Part shown: in pieces, positions 48,801 through 58,939 of the stretch
How positions within the stretch are numbered: position 1 is the stretch's first letter
How the letters are laid out: the number at the start of each line of letters is the position of its first letter
Assembly: GCA_963693085.1 (NCBI GenBank)
Contig: OY856409.1
Span: 244,270,558 to 244,334,557, forward strand
Length of the DNA: 64,000 nt
Direction of reading: 5' to 3'
Source of the DNA: Alisma plantago-aquatica
Taxonomy: Eukaryota > Streptophyta > Magnoliopsida > Alismatales > Alismataceae
Made by a program: the position numbers and the translations under genes
Notes under the pieces: generated by a model
Seen by the model: only the letters and a program-made list of their open reading frames with translations
What the model was told of the DNA's origin: nothing
The model's database searches: none

Positions 48801-49407
48801 TCTAGATTATCATGCCATATTATGTATGTGAATTATCAGTCTCTTTTAATCTTACTATTGTTATAATTGATATCGATTGCTCAAAGGTATATTTGTAATT
48901 ATATAAGTGCTTTAGACTATTTCTTTGAATTACTCATTTACTGAGAGAGTAGGCTCACCCCTCTACTCACATTTTTTAGGTATAACTCGTAGACTGAAGA
49001 TGTCATTGCATCAGCATAGATCTGCCATGGGAGTTAAGTATGATATTAGTTAAGTTTAGTCAGTCTATGTCACTCTAGGTCCTTGTATAGAGTTGAGAGA
49101 GAATTCTAAATGATGATTTGTATCTTTATTTCCTTAATGATAGAGTATATATCTGGTTATCATGTTGTATGTACATGGAAGTGTGAGGAACAAAATGAAT
49201 GTCTGGATGTGTATCATTAATGTTGAGATCATATTTGGGTAATCAAGGTTTAAATCCTTTGTAAAGTTTGTTTATGTGATTGAATGCAAAAAGAAAAAAA
49301 AGTTTGAGATAAAGGAAAAAGAAAAAGTTGGGAGTGAACTAAGTATAATCCTCAAACTTGTGCCCTAATCTCATGATTAGTGGTAATCGTGGGATGTGGG
49401 TGTAACA
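45855..49407 (+). repeat. 3' LTR of the nested gypsy element
   Basis: 3,553 bp. It is longer than the 5' LTR mainly through 46,680-47,029, which the 5' LTR lacks. The purine tract precedes it and the TSD ATTAT follows. Confidence 0.94.
46680..47029 (+). other. 350-bp segment present in only one LTR, bounded by TAGCTT repeats
   Basis: TAGCTT occurs at 46,674-46,679 and 47,024-47,029; the 5' LTR has a single copy at the same point (near 40,216). The segment is non-coding, with a CT-rich part and several CTAGGGTTT motifs. Either the 5' LTR lost it by recombination between the short repeats, or it was inserted in the 3' LTR. Confidence 0.8.
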
Positions 49408-49412
49408 ATTAT

Positions 49413-50292
49413 CTAGTCGGCCAATATAAATAGATGTTTATCATTGTACCTCTTGAATTTAGTAAATCATTTGCAAAAAAAATCACAATTTTCCATGTTT
49501 GAAACCATCGTGTCACCTAGGACCCCTAATAATGTCACTCCTTGGAATAGTTGGCAAGTCATAAGGAATCGATTAGAATCAAGCATAATTTATTCCTATA
49601 TTTAAACAAATAGATTATCTTGTTATAAAACTTGAATGATGTGAATTATAGGAATATTCTAACTAGAGCAATGACACTCTCTAAAACAATGTTGAAAGTT
49701 ATAAGCACAAGAACATCTCTTCATTCCCTCTATTTTTCTTCTAGAAAAGAGAAGCAAAGAATCAGCACTAGACAAAAATCTAAGTCCGAGGTCGCACACT
49801 TCCCAAAAATAAATTCCATACCCCAAAAGGGGGCGTACCATAAAAAGATGCCAAAGAGCACAAGAAAAAAAATTGTGACCAATATAGCCACAACAACGCA
49901 AATCAAAGTCTCGAGTCGAATAGAGGGGGATCAAAGAAAAAAATTCTTTTGTTATTTCTTCTTCATTTGTTCACACCCCCTCCTTCTTCTTTGGTTCTTA
50001 TGCAAACAACTAAGAAAAAAAATCAGAAATTAAGGGTGTCAAAGCAACAGAAGAGGAATCCTGTTTTTCTACAAAATCTTGTTTTTGAAGCAAGATGTGA
50101 TAATTATTTTGATAGGAAAAATAGAACTTTATGCTACGCGGTTCTAGGAGATTGGTGACTTGGCCAAAAATTGGAGGTAAGGATTATAGTAATGTTACAA
50201 GGGTGAGGAATGACACATTGGGAGTATAAATTAGACTTTATTTGTGATTTTATTTTCTTGAGGACAAGTAAAGATTCAAGTCTGGGGTATTT
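49413..50292 (+). other. 3' interior of the Athila/Tat-like element
   Basis: Resumes after the nested gypsy element. A 133-codon ORF (49,632-50,033) is basic and matches no family I know. The segment ends with CTTGAGGACAAGTAAAGATT and CAAGTCTGGGGTATTT, the polypurine lead-in to the 3' LTR. Confidence 0.6.
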
Positions 50293-51969
50293 TGATAAAT
50301 GTGTATTTATCCCTTTTATTTACATATTTTAGATATCTTTTTAGGATTGTTTTGTTATTAATCTTTTTAGTTTTGTAATTAATTGTATTAGTTTAGATTT
50401 TTCTATTTATGTAGAGTTTTAATTATATTATGTTTTTTTTAAGAAACCAGCTCAATGACAAATTTCTCTTGGAAGATATTTTGCACAAATTCCCGCATTG
50501 CCTAATTTAACTATATGCCTCGCACCAAAATTGGCATAACTCTCACATACCAAAGAATATTTTAATGAGAAAGTATGCGTTGGAAAGGGAATTGAATTAT
50601 CTATAGGAAAAATATATTTTCGGACCGCTTTCAAAGTTATGACTAGCCTGAAAATTCACATGAAATTTCTGTTGTAGGAATCTACAGCAAAAAGAATGCA
50701 AGCGGTCATCATAATTAAAAGAAATCAATTATTTTCTCTATTGAACAAATCCAGAAAGTTTTCAACCGCCGGCCAGGATTCTTCTAGAGAATCTTCTATG
50801 TAGGGTTTCCACCCCTCCTTCTCCTATAAAAGGAGGGGAGGACTCCATTAATAAAGGGGTCCCAAGTTCTTTTTGTACGCAATCAATAGTGGAATTGTGT
50901 CATTTCATCTGAGTGTAATCTTCCTTTCATGAAAAATAAAGACCAGTTCTTTCATAAAGTTAGTTCTTTTATTTCAGTTCTGGATCTCCCTTCTCAGGTT
51001 CTTCTTTTTCTATATTTTTCTTGATGTGACAAAAAAAGCAAATGAGTCATTTAATTATCACCGCCTTGGACTCTACGGAGATCCGAAATTGTGGTCTATG
51101 AACTTTTACTTTCTTTTCTAGTTTCTCCCATCCTCACCATGAGTAGTGAGTAGTTTCCTTATCGAGTCAAGGGGAATAACCCCTTATCCATGTGATTATA
51201 GGATCGAGTTTTTACATGACTATTTAGACGGATGGTTTTTGATTTAGAAATTGCCGACTTAGACGACGTAATTAATCATTTTTATCGCTTGTTAATCTCG
51301 GTGGATGCGACCGTAGAAACTGGGATTTAGAACACCTAAACTGAATTCATGGGGATTTGGATGCGACCGTGGAAAAATCCCCTTTAGGATGAAGAACAAG
51401 GACACGTGAACAGCAGGACCAATAGTTTCATGTAGAGTTCTTTTTTGTGTTTTATTTACAAATATGCACATACCTGCTTCCTTCTTATTGTCATATATCA
51501 TTCAATTTTGTTTTTACAGGGGCTAAGGTGGTGAAACCCCTAAGTCTTGATGCCTTCCTATTTGATTTCAAACCACTTTTGATTCATTGCTTTCAAGTTC
51601 ACCCTTTAATTTTCAACATTTTACTTTTGTTAGATAATCTTTTATGCTAACAATTTCTTCTTTTACTTTCTCTTGTTTAGAATAATCTTATATTTTCCTT
51701 TCATTAGTGTAACCTTTTGTTCTTCTTGCAATTTCTTTTCTTGTATTAGAATATTCAACCCCACCCAAATCAAACTTTACTTTATACAAATCTTCCAAAA
51801 ATACCAAAAAGAAATAATTTCAAAAATAAATCAAGTTTAGGAGAAATAGATCTTAAAAGCATTGTCTTATGGGATCGACCCTTCTATACTAGCCTTAATC
51901 AGAAAGTAAAAAAGGATTAAACTCTAGGATAATTTTTCTAGTGAATTGGTCTGAAAATGACGTGTATCA
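50293..51969 (+). repeat. 3' LTR of the Athila/Tat-like element
   Basis: 1,677 bp, matching 35,920-37,568. TATAAAAGG at 50,825-50,833 is an intact TATA box. The copia LTR resumes at 51,970. Confidence 0.92.
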
Positions 51970-53850
51970 CGTAGGCAGAGGAAATGAAAAAATTATGTCC
52001 ACATTTCATAACTAGTAGATCATATCAACAATCATGTATATGGAAAGAGGGTTCAAAATGTACCTTGTACTAGAGCAAGTCCAGTGACTATCATTTCATG
52101 GTGATGTGATCCTTTCACAAGTAGCACATGGATAGCAGCCAACAGTGTCCTCCTAGTATAAGAACTATGGATGATGGTTTACGATGTTCTCCTAGAGTGA
52201 AAACAACAACTCCCACGCCTCTAAATAGTCTACGTGGACCACCAGGAACTCCACATCACTCTTCCATAATTGATGACAAGGAGTTGTCCTTCTATTTGTA
52301 AATATGCTAGCATTGACTTCCTTCTCCCGTGTTGTCTCTCCCTTTCTTAGGCAAGACTATTTAGGTTCTCATGTTACCACAACTATGAGAATATAAGTGT
52401 GTTGATTGCCTTGGCCACATCCTCCTTATATAGAACTATATGGGCTAGGGTTTCCAAAACCTCTGTGAGATGAAAGGTCACTTTTCTTGATTGCACACTG
52501 GTTGTACAGAGCCAGTCAGTCGAGTGGCACAACCATTCAGTCAAATGGATATTTCAATTAGTCGATTGGCTTGGTTAGCAAAGCAATAACACTTGCTTTT
52601 GATTATATGATTAATGGGTGTCATTCCTATCATTAATTGTTTGACCCTGTGAAACTGGTCATTTGAATATTTGTTTGAATCGGTCAAACTAGTCATTTTG
52701 AATCACATACAATCTAGTCGGTGGGCTAAACTCCAGTCGGTGGACTAGACATTTCAATCGGTTGATCAGAAACTAGTATTATTCATATTGATTACCTAAA
52801 CAATCTAGTAATCAACTTAACTTGTGTTCATCAGTAAACTACTTTTCCTAGTGCATTCTATGTGTGTTATGCTTTAGGTCCCAAATTATATTAACAATGA
52901 ATGTCCATAACTAACTTATGACATCACAAGCAATGAGCGTTATCTAGCAACACATCATTGTCATCCAAGTAATGGTAAGTTGAAGGACAACTTCAACTTA
53001 TGTCTTTGATCAATGTTACAGTGATCAAATAGTTCCTTTGTCTCAGATATCCAGATTGAACACAAGGAATAGAATTTTTATCCTCTTAACATTCAATCTA
53101 TGTTCATTGAACTAAAGCAGACTATATGAGATGCATGTGATCTTACATATCACATATTGACTCAAGTGAGTATGTCCATACTTTTCTCAGTCTCTATTAA
53201 CTAGTAGCTAGGATATTAACTCTACAAGGTGGGACAAATCCCATTTTCATCACTCAAAGTCTATCCCCATCCATCACAACATACCCAAGCACCACCCTTA
53301 TAGAAACCCTTATTCAAGGTCATGTTGAATGGTGTCAAAATTCATCAAATAGTATGTGATGAGTGTATCAACTTCCAGTCTAAGAGACACAATCACCATT
53401 ATCACTTTGAGAGTTTATTATGACTACCATTCCATGGTTTCCATGTATAACTCTCAAGGTAGGTCTGTCTGATACACTATTCTCTAACAAGTACTTATGT
53501 TTTGACTTGATATCCAATATCATGGCTAATGAGACTCTGTCATTAGTCAACACACATTTTAGTTTTATGTATTTTTGTTGTCTGTTTTGCTTCCACAATA
53601 ATATCTTACTAGGGATATAGCAATAATGTATGCACTCTTATCATACATATGATTCCATTACTCATGTCCTCAATCTAAAGACATATTTCATCGAGTAACA
53701 TCATTCTTTAGACATCTATCATGTTTGTTTCATCATCTCATGACTGAGACAAATATAACAGACAAAATTACCTTTATTATTGTCAAATCAAGTATATGAT
53801 GCCCCAATACAATCATCATATTATTATCTCCATTAGCATACATAACAACA
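51970..53850 (-). repeat. Main part of the copia 5' LTR
   Basis: Contains a minus-strand TATA box (plus strand CCTTATATA, 52,424-52,432). Degenerate GTCGACTGG-like motifs lie at 52,510-52,770. The block from 53,190 onward matches the 3' LTR. It ends at ACAACA (minus strand TGTTGT) next to the TSD GTCAC. Confidence 0.78.
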
Positions 53851-53951
53851 GTCACCATATCCAACACAAGGGTGAGAATACCCTCTATTAGAGCATACAT
53901 ACCAATAGTCACCATATCCACCACAAGGGTGAGAATGATCTCTCCTAGAGC
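53834..53951. repeat. 58-bp tandem duplication across the copia LTR edge
   Basis: GCATACATAACAACAGTCAC, followed by about 30 bases of flank, is repeated as GCATACATACCAATAGTCAC with similar flank. The duplicated unit contains the LTR tip, so it arose after the copia insertion. Confidence 0.8.
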
Positions 53952-54520
53952 TTTTGGACACTAGTGTCATATACATTCCTAATGTAAGGAGCACCAAAGT
54001 TTAGAATTGGGAAACGTGGGACTAGACATTCTTTTCTTTTGTCAAAAGCATAAATATTATTTTTTCCTGCACACTCCATATGTACTATCTAGGGCTGGGC
54101 ATAAAACCAAATTAGACCACAGTAACCAACCAAACTGAGCCAAAATGACTAGTTCAATTAGCTAAAAGGAGGATGAATGGTTTCATTTGATTCCAAACTT
54201 TTTCAAACCATTATATAACAGCTTGAGGTTGCAATTTAACCAAACCAATATGAACTAGCCTAGTATATATATCAACATGTTATAAATATATATAATAGAC
54301 CTTCAATTAAAATATGACAATGAAGGTCCTCATAAAAATAAGTGCATATCTAAAAATTCTTCCCATGGAGTCAAAAATATTCAATACATTACAAACAATG
54401 GGGAATTATAAAGCTACATACCATGATGGGTCTAGATGTACACTTTTATGTGTAGTGATTGGGGTTCTACAAAATCCACACTCATCAATTCCATACACTC
54501 AGCTTTGCTTCGTCTGCCTC
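53952..54520. other. AT-rich spacer, nothing firm
   Basis: CTAGGGCTGGGCATAAAACC at about 54,090 resembles the end of plant hAT-type MITEs, but I found no matching inverted end nearby. Confidence 0.35.
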
Positions 54521-55610
54521 TACAACAAGAATTCTATAATGAACTGATCGTACTCATCCGTAAGAAGAAAAAAATCAAATATCATGAAAACTCTTCATCT
54601 TGTTTCTTGAATAATACTTGTCTCAAAATCACTTCAAAGATAATTGTAGACATGTTAAAGACACAAATGTCAAAGTGGATCTCTTAAGCACAAACTAGTT
54701 ATGTGCAAGGTAGAAAACTTTTATATAAAAATCCTTATCTAGGATTTTATTCGTAATATGTGTAGTTCATGCTCCCCTCCATTTATGTCTGTAAAGATTG
54801 ATGCTGCAAAAGCACACCATAATATGTGAGGGGCTTTTCCTATAGATACTTTTACAAAGTTAGTGTTTCTAGATACAATTTTAAATTACATTATGAACTC
54901 TCTGACATGTTGTTGGATTTATGTGATGTAGATTGAAGACCAGATACAAAGTTTCAAAGCTTCTAGGATCTTAAGGTTGGTATATCTCTTGTCACTCTAC
55001 ATATATGTTATGTGTTTGAATTGTCTTACTCAATTAATTGGCAATATGGTTAGCAATGGAGTTTGGAAACCCCTAAATCTATCTCAGTAAGGACCTTCGA
55101 TATCCTATGTGGTGTTCATAGATTACATACAATTATGAAGTGTTTCAACATATTTTTAGGATTCAAGAGAATTTATTTTAGTGGACAAAACAAATGATTT
55201 GTCTCATCATTAGTCTTAATGGTAGTCAAACAATCTATTTGTGCTATGTCTAGTATTACTATGCATGATAATCTTGGTAAGTATTTTGTAGTTCCCTTGA
55301 TACATGGCAGAATAACCAAAACTACATATGGTGACATACTAGATAAAGTTGTAGCATGTGCAACTCACACTTCAAATCTTGTTGGTCATATTTTTTCATC
55401 TAGATTGGTGCTTACAATGATACCTATATACACAATGCAAACATGTATCTTGTCGTAAAGTGTATGTAACAAAATTGATAGATTTATTAGACAACTCTTT
55501 TATAGGTGAAAAAAATCACAGAATTAGGTGATGGCATCTAAAGTGAATGACATCTTAGAAACAGTAAGATATCAGATTGTAACATGTCTATGATAATGAA
55601 GAGTGCATGG
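54521..55610 (+). pseudogene. L1-type LINE reverse-transcriptase fragment
   Basis: Scattered frames keep the L1 RT order. NNTCLKITSKIIVDMLKTQM and MSKWIS lie near 54,610-54,685, and the motif A region near 54,780-54,830. FKASRILR, where other plant L1s have GLRQG, is near 54,955. Then come GKYFVVPLIHGR (55,280) and SSRLVLTMIPIYTMQTCILS (55,395-55,457). The closest comparison in this window is the L1 at 5,200-6,060 (GKYLGVPLIHGR). Heavily decayed, with no ORF1, endonuclease or tail seen. Confidence 0.82.
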
Positions 55611-55629
55611 AAAATTTTATCCATGAAGA

Positions 55630-56220
55630 GTATCTAGTTCTTTGAATAAAGATGCTAAGAAGGTAGTTCAAGAGGCAAGGTCCAGATACCTTGATGAGAT
55701 ATAATAAGTTGGACACTAGAGAAGGGTAAAAAGACTTGAATCAAGTAAAGTGCATCAAGAATTAAGAAAGTAGAGTGCTAGTGAACAATGCAGATATAGA
55801 GAACAAAGAGAAACTCACTTTATGATCTTTTCAATGGAGATATTGTGAATAATTTAAGACTTGGGTGACATGAATGCAAGAATACCACTTACACGTGATG
55901 AGTTTCAATATATAAGGTCAATAATGCTTTAAAAATATTAAAATGAAAAATCCATGCGGTCTAGATGGTGTTCTCATTGATGTATGGAATAGCATGGGTG
56001 ATAAAGGAGCTATGTGGTTAACGAATTTCCTTAACAAGATTATGAAGACTAAGAAGATGCCATATGGATACAGACATAGTACTATAGTCCCAATATATGA
56101 GGATAAAGGATATTTCCATAGTTGTACAAACTACATAGGTATCAAGTTGATGAGTCATACTATAAAGCTTTAGGAGAGGATTACTAAGAAAAGGCTAAGA
56201 TTTAAAACACATATACCAGA
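55630..56220 (+). pseudogene. RTE-clade LINE reverse-transcriptase fragment
   Basis: After frameshifted pieces (DAKKVVQEARSRYLDEI near 55,650 and LNQVKCIKN near 55,740), a 76-codon frame at 55,943-56,173 reads CGLDGVLIDVWNSMGDKGA. It goes on to MPYGYRHSTIVPIYEDKG and CTNYIGIKLMSHTIKL. This matches the RTE pattern GPDGIPIEVWK...WR.STLVPIYKNKGD...CTNYRGIKLMSHTMKL. It is cut off at 56,220 by the gypsy LTR. It is a different LINE clade from the L1 directly upstream. Confidence 0.87.
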
Positions 56221-58851
56221 TGTAAGACCTCTGACCTTACTTTATGGTTGAACATGATTTATTAAAACCTTAATCAAGCCCTAAGTTGTATTGTGATATC
56301 ATGTGACAAGATTAAGCTTCAAGTTTGGTCTAGCATGGACATTGTTTGAGAAAGTTATGCAAAGATGTGCTTGTTTTGGTTTTTTATGCAATTTACCCAT
56401 ATCTAGGGGTTTTCTTGCAATTTTTCACATGCGTGTCTTACCTCACATGTTTTCATAGCATGTTTTATATAGTTGTACTTTGGGGTGCCTTGTTACATCT
56501 TGGTTTAGGCAGTGACATCTAGCCTTGTGTTGAGATTAGGGTTTATTCTCTTTGATGCCCTAAATCAATGGTTGACCTTGAGTGTTGGGACCCGATGGGC
56601 TACCCAATGTTGGTGGTAGACAAGTTTTCATGTGATTCTAGTGTTGGCAGTCACCAAGCTTTCATGTAGTCTCTAGTGTTGGCAGTCAATGAGTTTTCTG
56701 ACACCTCTTGGTTTCCAACATTTTTAGTGTTGGCGGTCGATTGGTTTTCTGACCATCTTGGTCGCCAAGTTTTCTTGTTGTGTTTGTTTGGATTCTGAAC
56801 AACATGGTTGACCTGGTTTCATGTATGATATGTTTTGACCGTGGACACATGGCATGCATGGATTGACACCTCTCCCTTAGTTTCTCTCTCACCCTAAGCT
56901 TTATATACCCCCTCCTTGCATGCAAATGAGTTATTTACACACCTATCCCTCTCTCACTTATTCCTTTCTTCTTGGAGTTTGTCCCCCTTGCTTTGTGGAG
57001 AATAAGAAGCCAAGGTAGAAGAAGCTTGTTTGATCTTGCTTGCATGTGCACCTAGGGTTTGGATCTACCCTTATTGAGGTTGTTTGGAGCTTCCTTTCTT
57101 TGCTTCTTGGTCTAGTTGAGTGAGATCTCCCTCCCTCCCTTCATTTTCCTTTCTATCCTTCCCTTCTCTCTCTTCTTCTTCGTTAGATCCATGGTGGATC
57201 TTGAGCTAGTGGTTGAAGATGTCTCCTTTCTTGCTTCCTTGACCTAGGGTCTGCTTGCCTTTGGAAAAGGAGCTAACTTGGCCGAGTGGAGTGTTCAAGC
57301 TAGGGTTTCTTCCTTCTTTACTCGAGCTACCTTGTTGTTTGGATCTTTTTCATCTTCTTTGAGGAGAGTTATATAACTTTCGCCATGATTATTTCTTATT
57401 GTAATCTTGCATGTACATGGTCTTGCCCTAAAATGTTTTTCCAAGTAGAAAGATGATATACTTTCCTAGGGTTGGTTTTAGATGGTAGATCTTAAGTAAA
57501 TAATCCTTCTTGATGTACCTCTAAATCTAGTACACATTTCTTCCTTGAATATAAAAACCTAGACCTTGCACATGTGTGTGAATTCACTGGCTACCAGGTT
57601 TTGAATCCATGTTGGTCGCTAAGATTTGATTTCTATGTGTTTGATGAGATTTTATTCTATGTGTTTGATGATATTTGCTTCTATGTGTCACTAAGATTTT
57701 GACTCTTTATGGTCTCCAAGATTTTGGACACTTTATGGTCATCAAGATTTCACTCTATGAAGTCAATGAGATTTTGGTTCCATGTTGGTCGCTAAGATTT
57801 TGACTCCATGATTGGTTAATGAGATACCTAACCCTAGTGGTTGCTAAGATCTTCTGACCCTAGTGGTCGATAAGATACCTAACCCTAGTGGTCTCCAAGA
57901 AGATCTTTTGACCCTAGAGGTCGCTCACATACCTAACCCTAGTGGTCGCCAAGATATTTTGACCGTAGTAGTCACTAAGATACCTAACTGTAGAGGTTGC
58001 CAAGATCTTCTGACCCTAGTGGTCGCCAAGATTTCTGACCCTGATGGTTGATGAAGTTTATGACAATATGGTTGATAGGCTTTCCAATCCTATGAATATG
58101 AGTTAAGATTTTTGGTTGTATGAAATCAGATGGTTATTTTTGACCTTATGCATTCATGATGAGATGGAAATGTTAAAAACTAGGGTTTATCCTTGAGTGT
58201 CATTTTGTAGCCCTAATTTAACTTATCACATTGAATATAACCCTAATGTAAATAGGTGATGATTATTAATCATGCTTAGATTCCCTATATGATTAAGTAT
58301 GATGATGTAATACGCTCTCAATGTTGTTATAACCCTAAATACATTGTCATATGAACATCATGAGCTCTTAAATGTAATGTTATGTCAAAGATGTGTATCA
58401 AAAGTATGGTCATGATTTTGTGGATCCTTTTTGTAAGGTATGGAAATATAATGATGATCTTACAAGAATAATGTGATGGTCTTACTAACCTTTGGGTATG
58501 GTTGAGCCCTTATGGAGGTGTGATCCTCTTCATGATGTGATAGAGAATGGCATCATGTGATGATGTGATACAAATTATATTACATATGTTTTATATCTTC
58601 TGAAGTTGTAACACACCCATGTTTTTGTAGAACTCTTTAAGGGTTTGTATGTAACTTGATTGATGTAGTCTTAACTCACACAATTGGAATTAACTAATCA
58701 AGTGAAACCCTAATCACGTAGTTCCCTGTGACATAGATCCATTCCAATGTCAGAACTTGTTGGATGGTGAGACGAGTATTCCTCTAGTGGAAGCATGAAG
58801 TCCTATATTATTGAGTATATGCATGTTTTTTAGCATGATTGTGGTCCTACA
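56221..58851 (+). mobile_element. Ty3/gypsy LTR (2.6 kb)
   Basis: Starts TGTAAGACCTCTGACC and ends GTGGTCCTACA. Early blocks resemble the solo LTR near 29,460-29,570 (TTACCCA and TTTTCTTG/TTGTCACATG regions). A TATA box, TTATATACC, lies at 56,901-56,909, upstream of a CT-rich leader. After the end, TTGGCAGGAGAACC could be a worn primer site, which would make this a 5' LTR whose interior was replaced by the Athila element. No TSD is seen. Confidence 0.65.
57590..58062 (+). repeat. Degenerate ~27-30 bp tandem array in the LTR
   Basis: About 16 units of the form GACCCTAGTGGTCGCCAAGAT, the later ones alternating AAGATCTTCTGACC with AAGATACCTAACC. A related motif (GTGTTGGCGGTCGATTGG) occurs upstream at 56,600-56,770. 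The 62-codon ORF at 57,863 is a product of the repeat. Confidence 0.85.
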
Positions 58852-58939
58852 TTGGCAGGAGAACCATTAAGGAATATATGGTTGTACTTCAGATGATAAG
58901 TTTTGTATACCATGGTTACCAGTGTCATGGCCTATACAT

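Larger units (their letters stand above)
39408..49407 (+). mobile_element. Ty3/gypsy element with long LTRs and a non-coding interior, innermost in the nest
   Basis: LTRs at 39,408-42,625 and 45,855-49,407 both start TGTAATGAC and end GTGTAACA. A perfect 5-bp TSD, ATTAT, flanks it (39,403-39,407 and 49,408-49,412). A Met-type primer site and a purine tract are present. The 3.2 kb interior has no recognisable gag or pol. This is the layout of a large retrotransposon derivative (LARD), which would need proteins from another element. Confidence 0.93.
35920..51969 (+). mobile_element. Athila/Tat-like LTR element nested in the copia 5' LTR
   Basis: LTRs of about 1.65 kb (35,920-37,568 and 50,293-51,969) start TGATAAATGTGTATTTATCC and end ATCA. 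The primer site resembles the tRNA-Asp type. The 3' LTR is preceded by CAAGTCTGGGGTATTT, the usual Athila/Tat lead-in. The interior, without the nested gypsy element, is only about 2.7 kb and has two unrecognised ORFs, with no capsid, protease or RT seen. The flanks AATAG and CGTAG match only at the last three bases. It is probably a non-autonomous family. Confidence 0.85.
26955..53850 (-). mobile_element. Ty1/copia element, minus strand, broken by two nested insertions
   Basis: The order on the minus strand is 5' LTR (53,850 to 51,970 plus 35,919 to 35,897), primer site, long leader, gag, integrase, RT, RNase H, polypurine tract and 3' LTR (28,253 to 26,955). The flanks GTCAT (26,950-26,954) and GTCAC (53,851-53,855) match at 4 of 5 positions. 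The Athila/Tat-like element sits in its 5' LTR and a gypsy solo LTR in its RT. The LTRs align only in patches, so it is the oldest layer of the nest. All genes are broken. Confidence 0.85.

Noticed and set aside
49632..50033. 133-codon basic ORF as an env-like or accessory gene of the Athila/Tat-like element
   Set aside because: Low-complexity Lys/Thr/Ser translation in A-rich DNA with no signal peptide or conserved motif.
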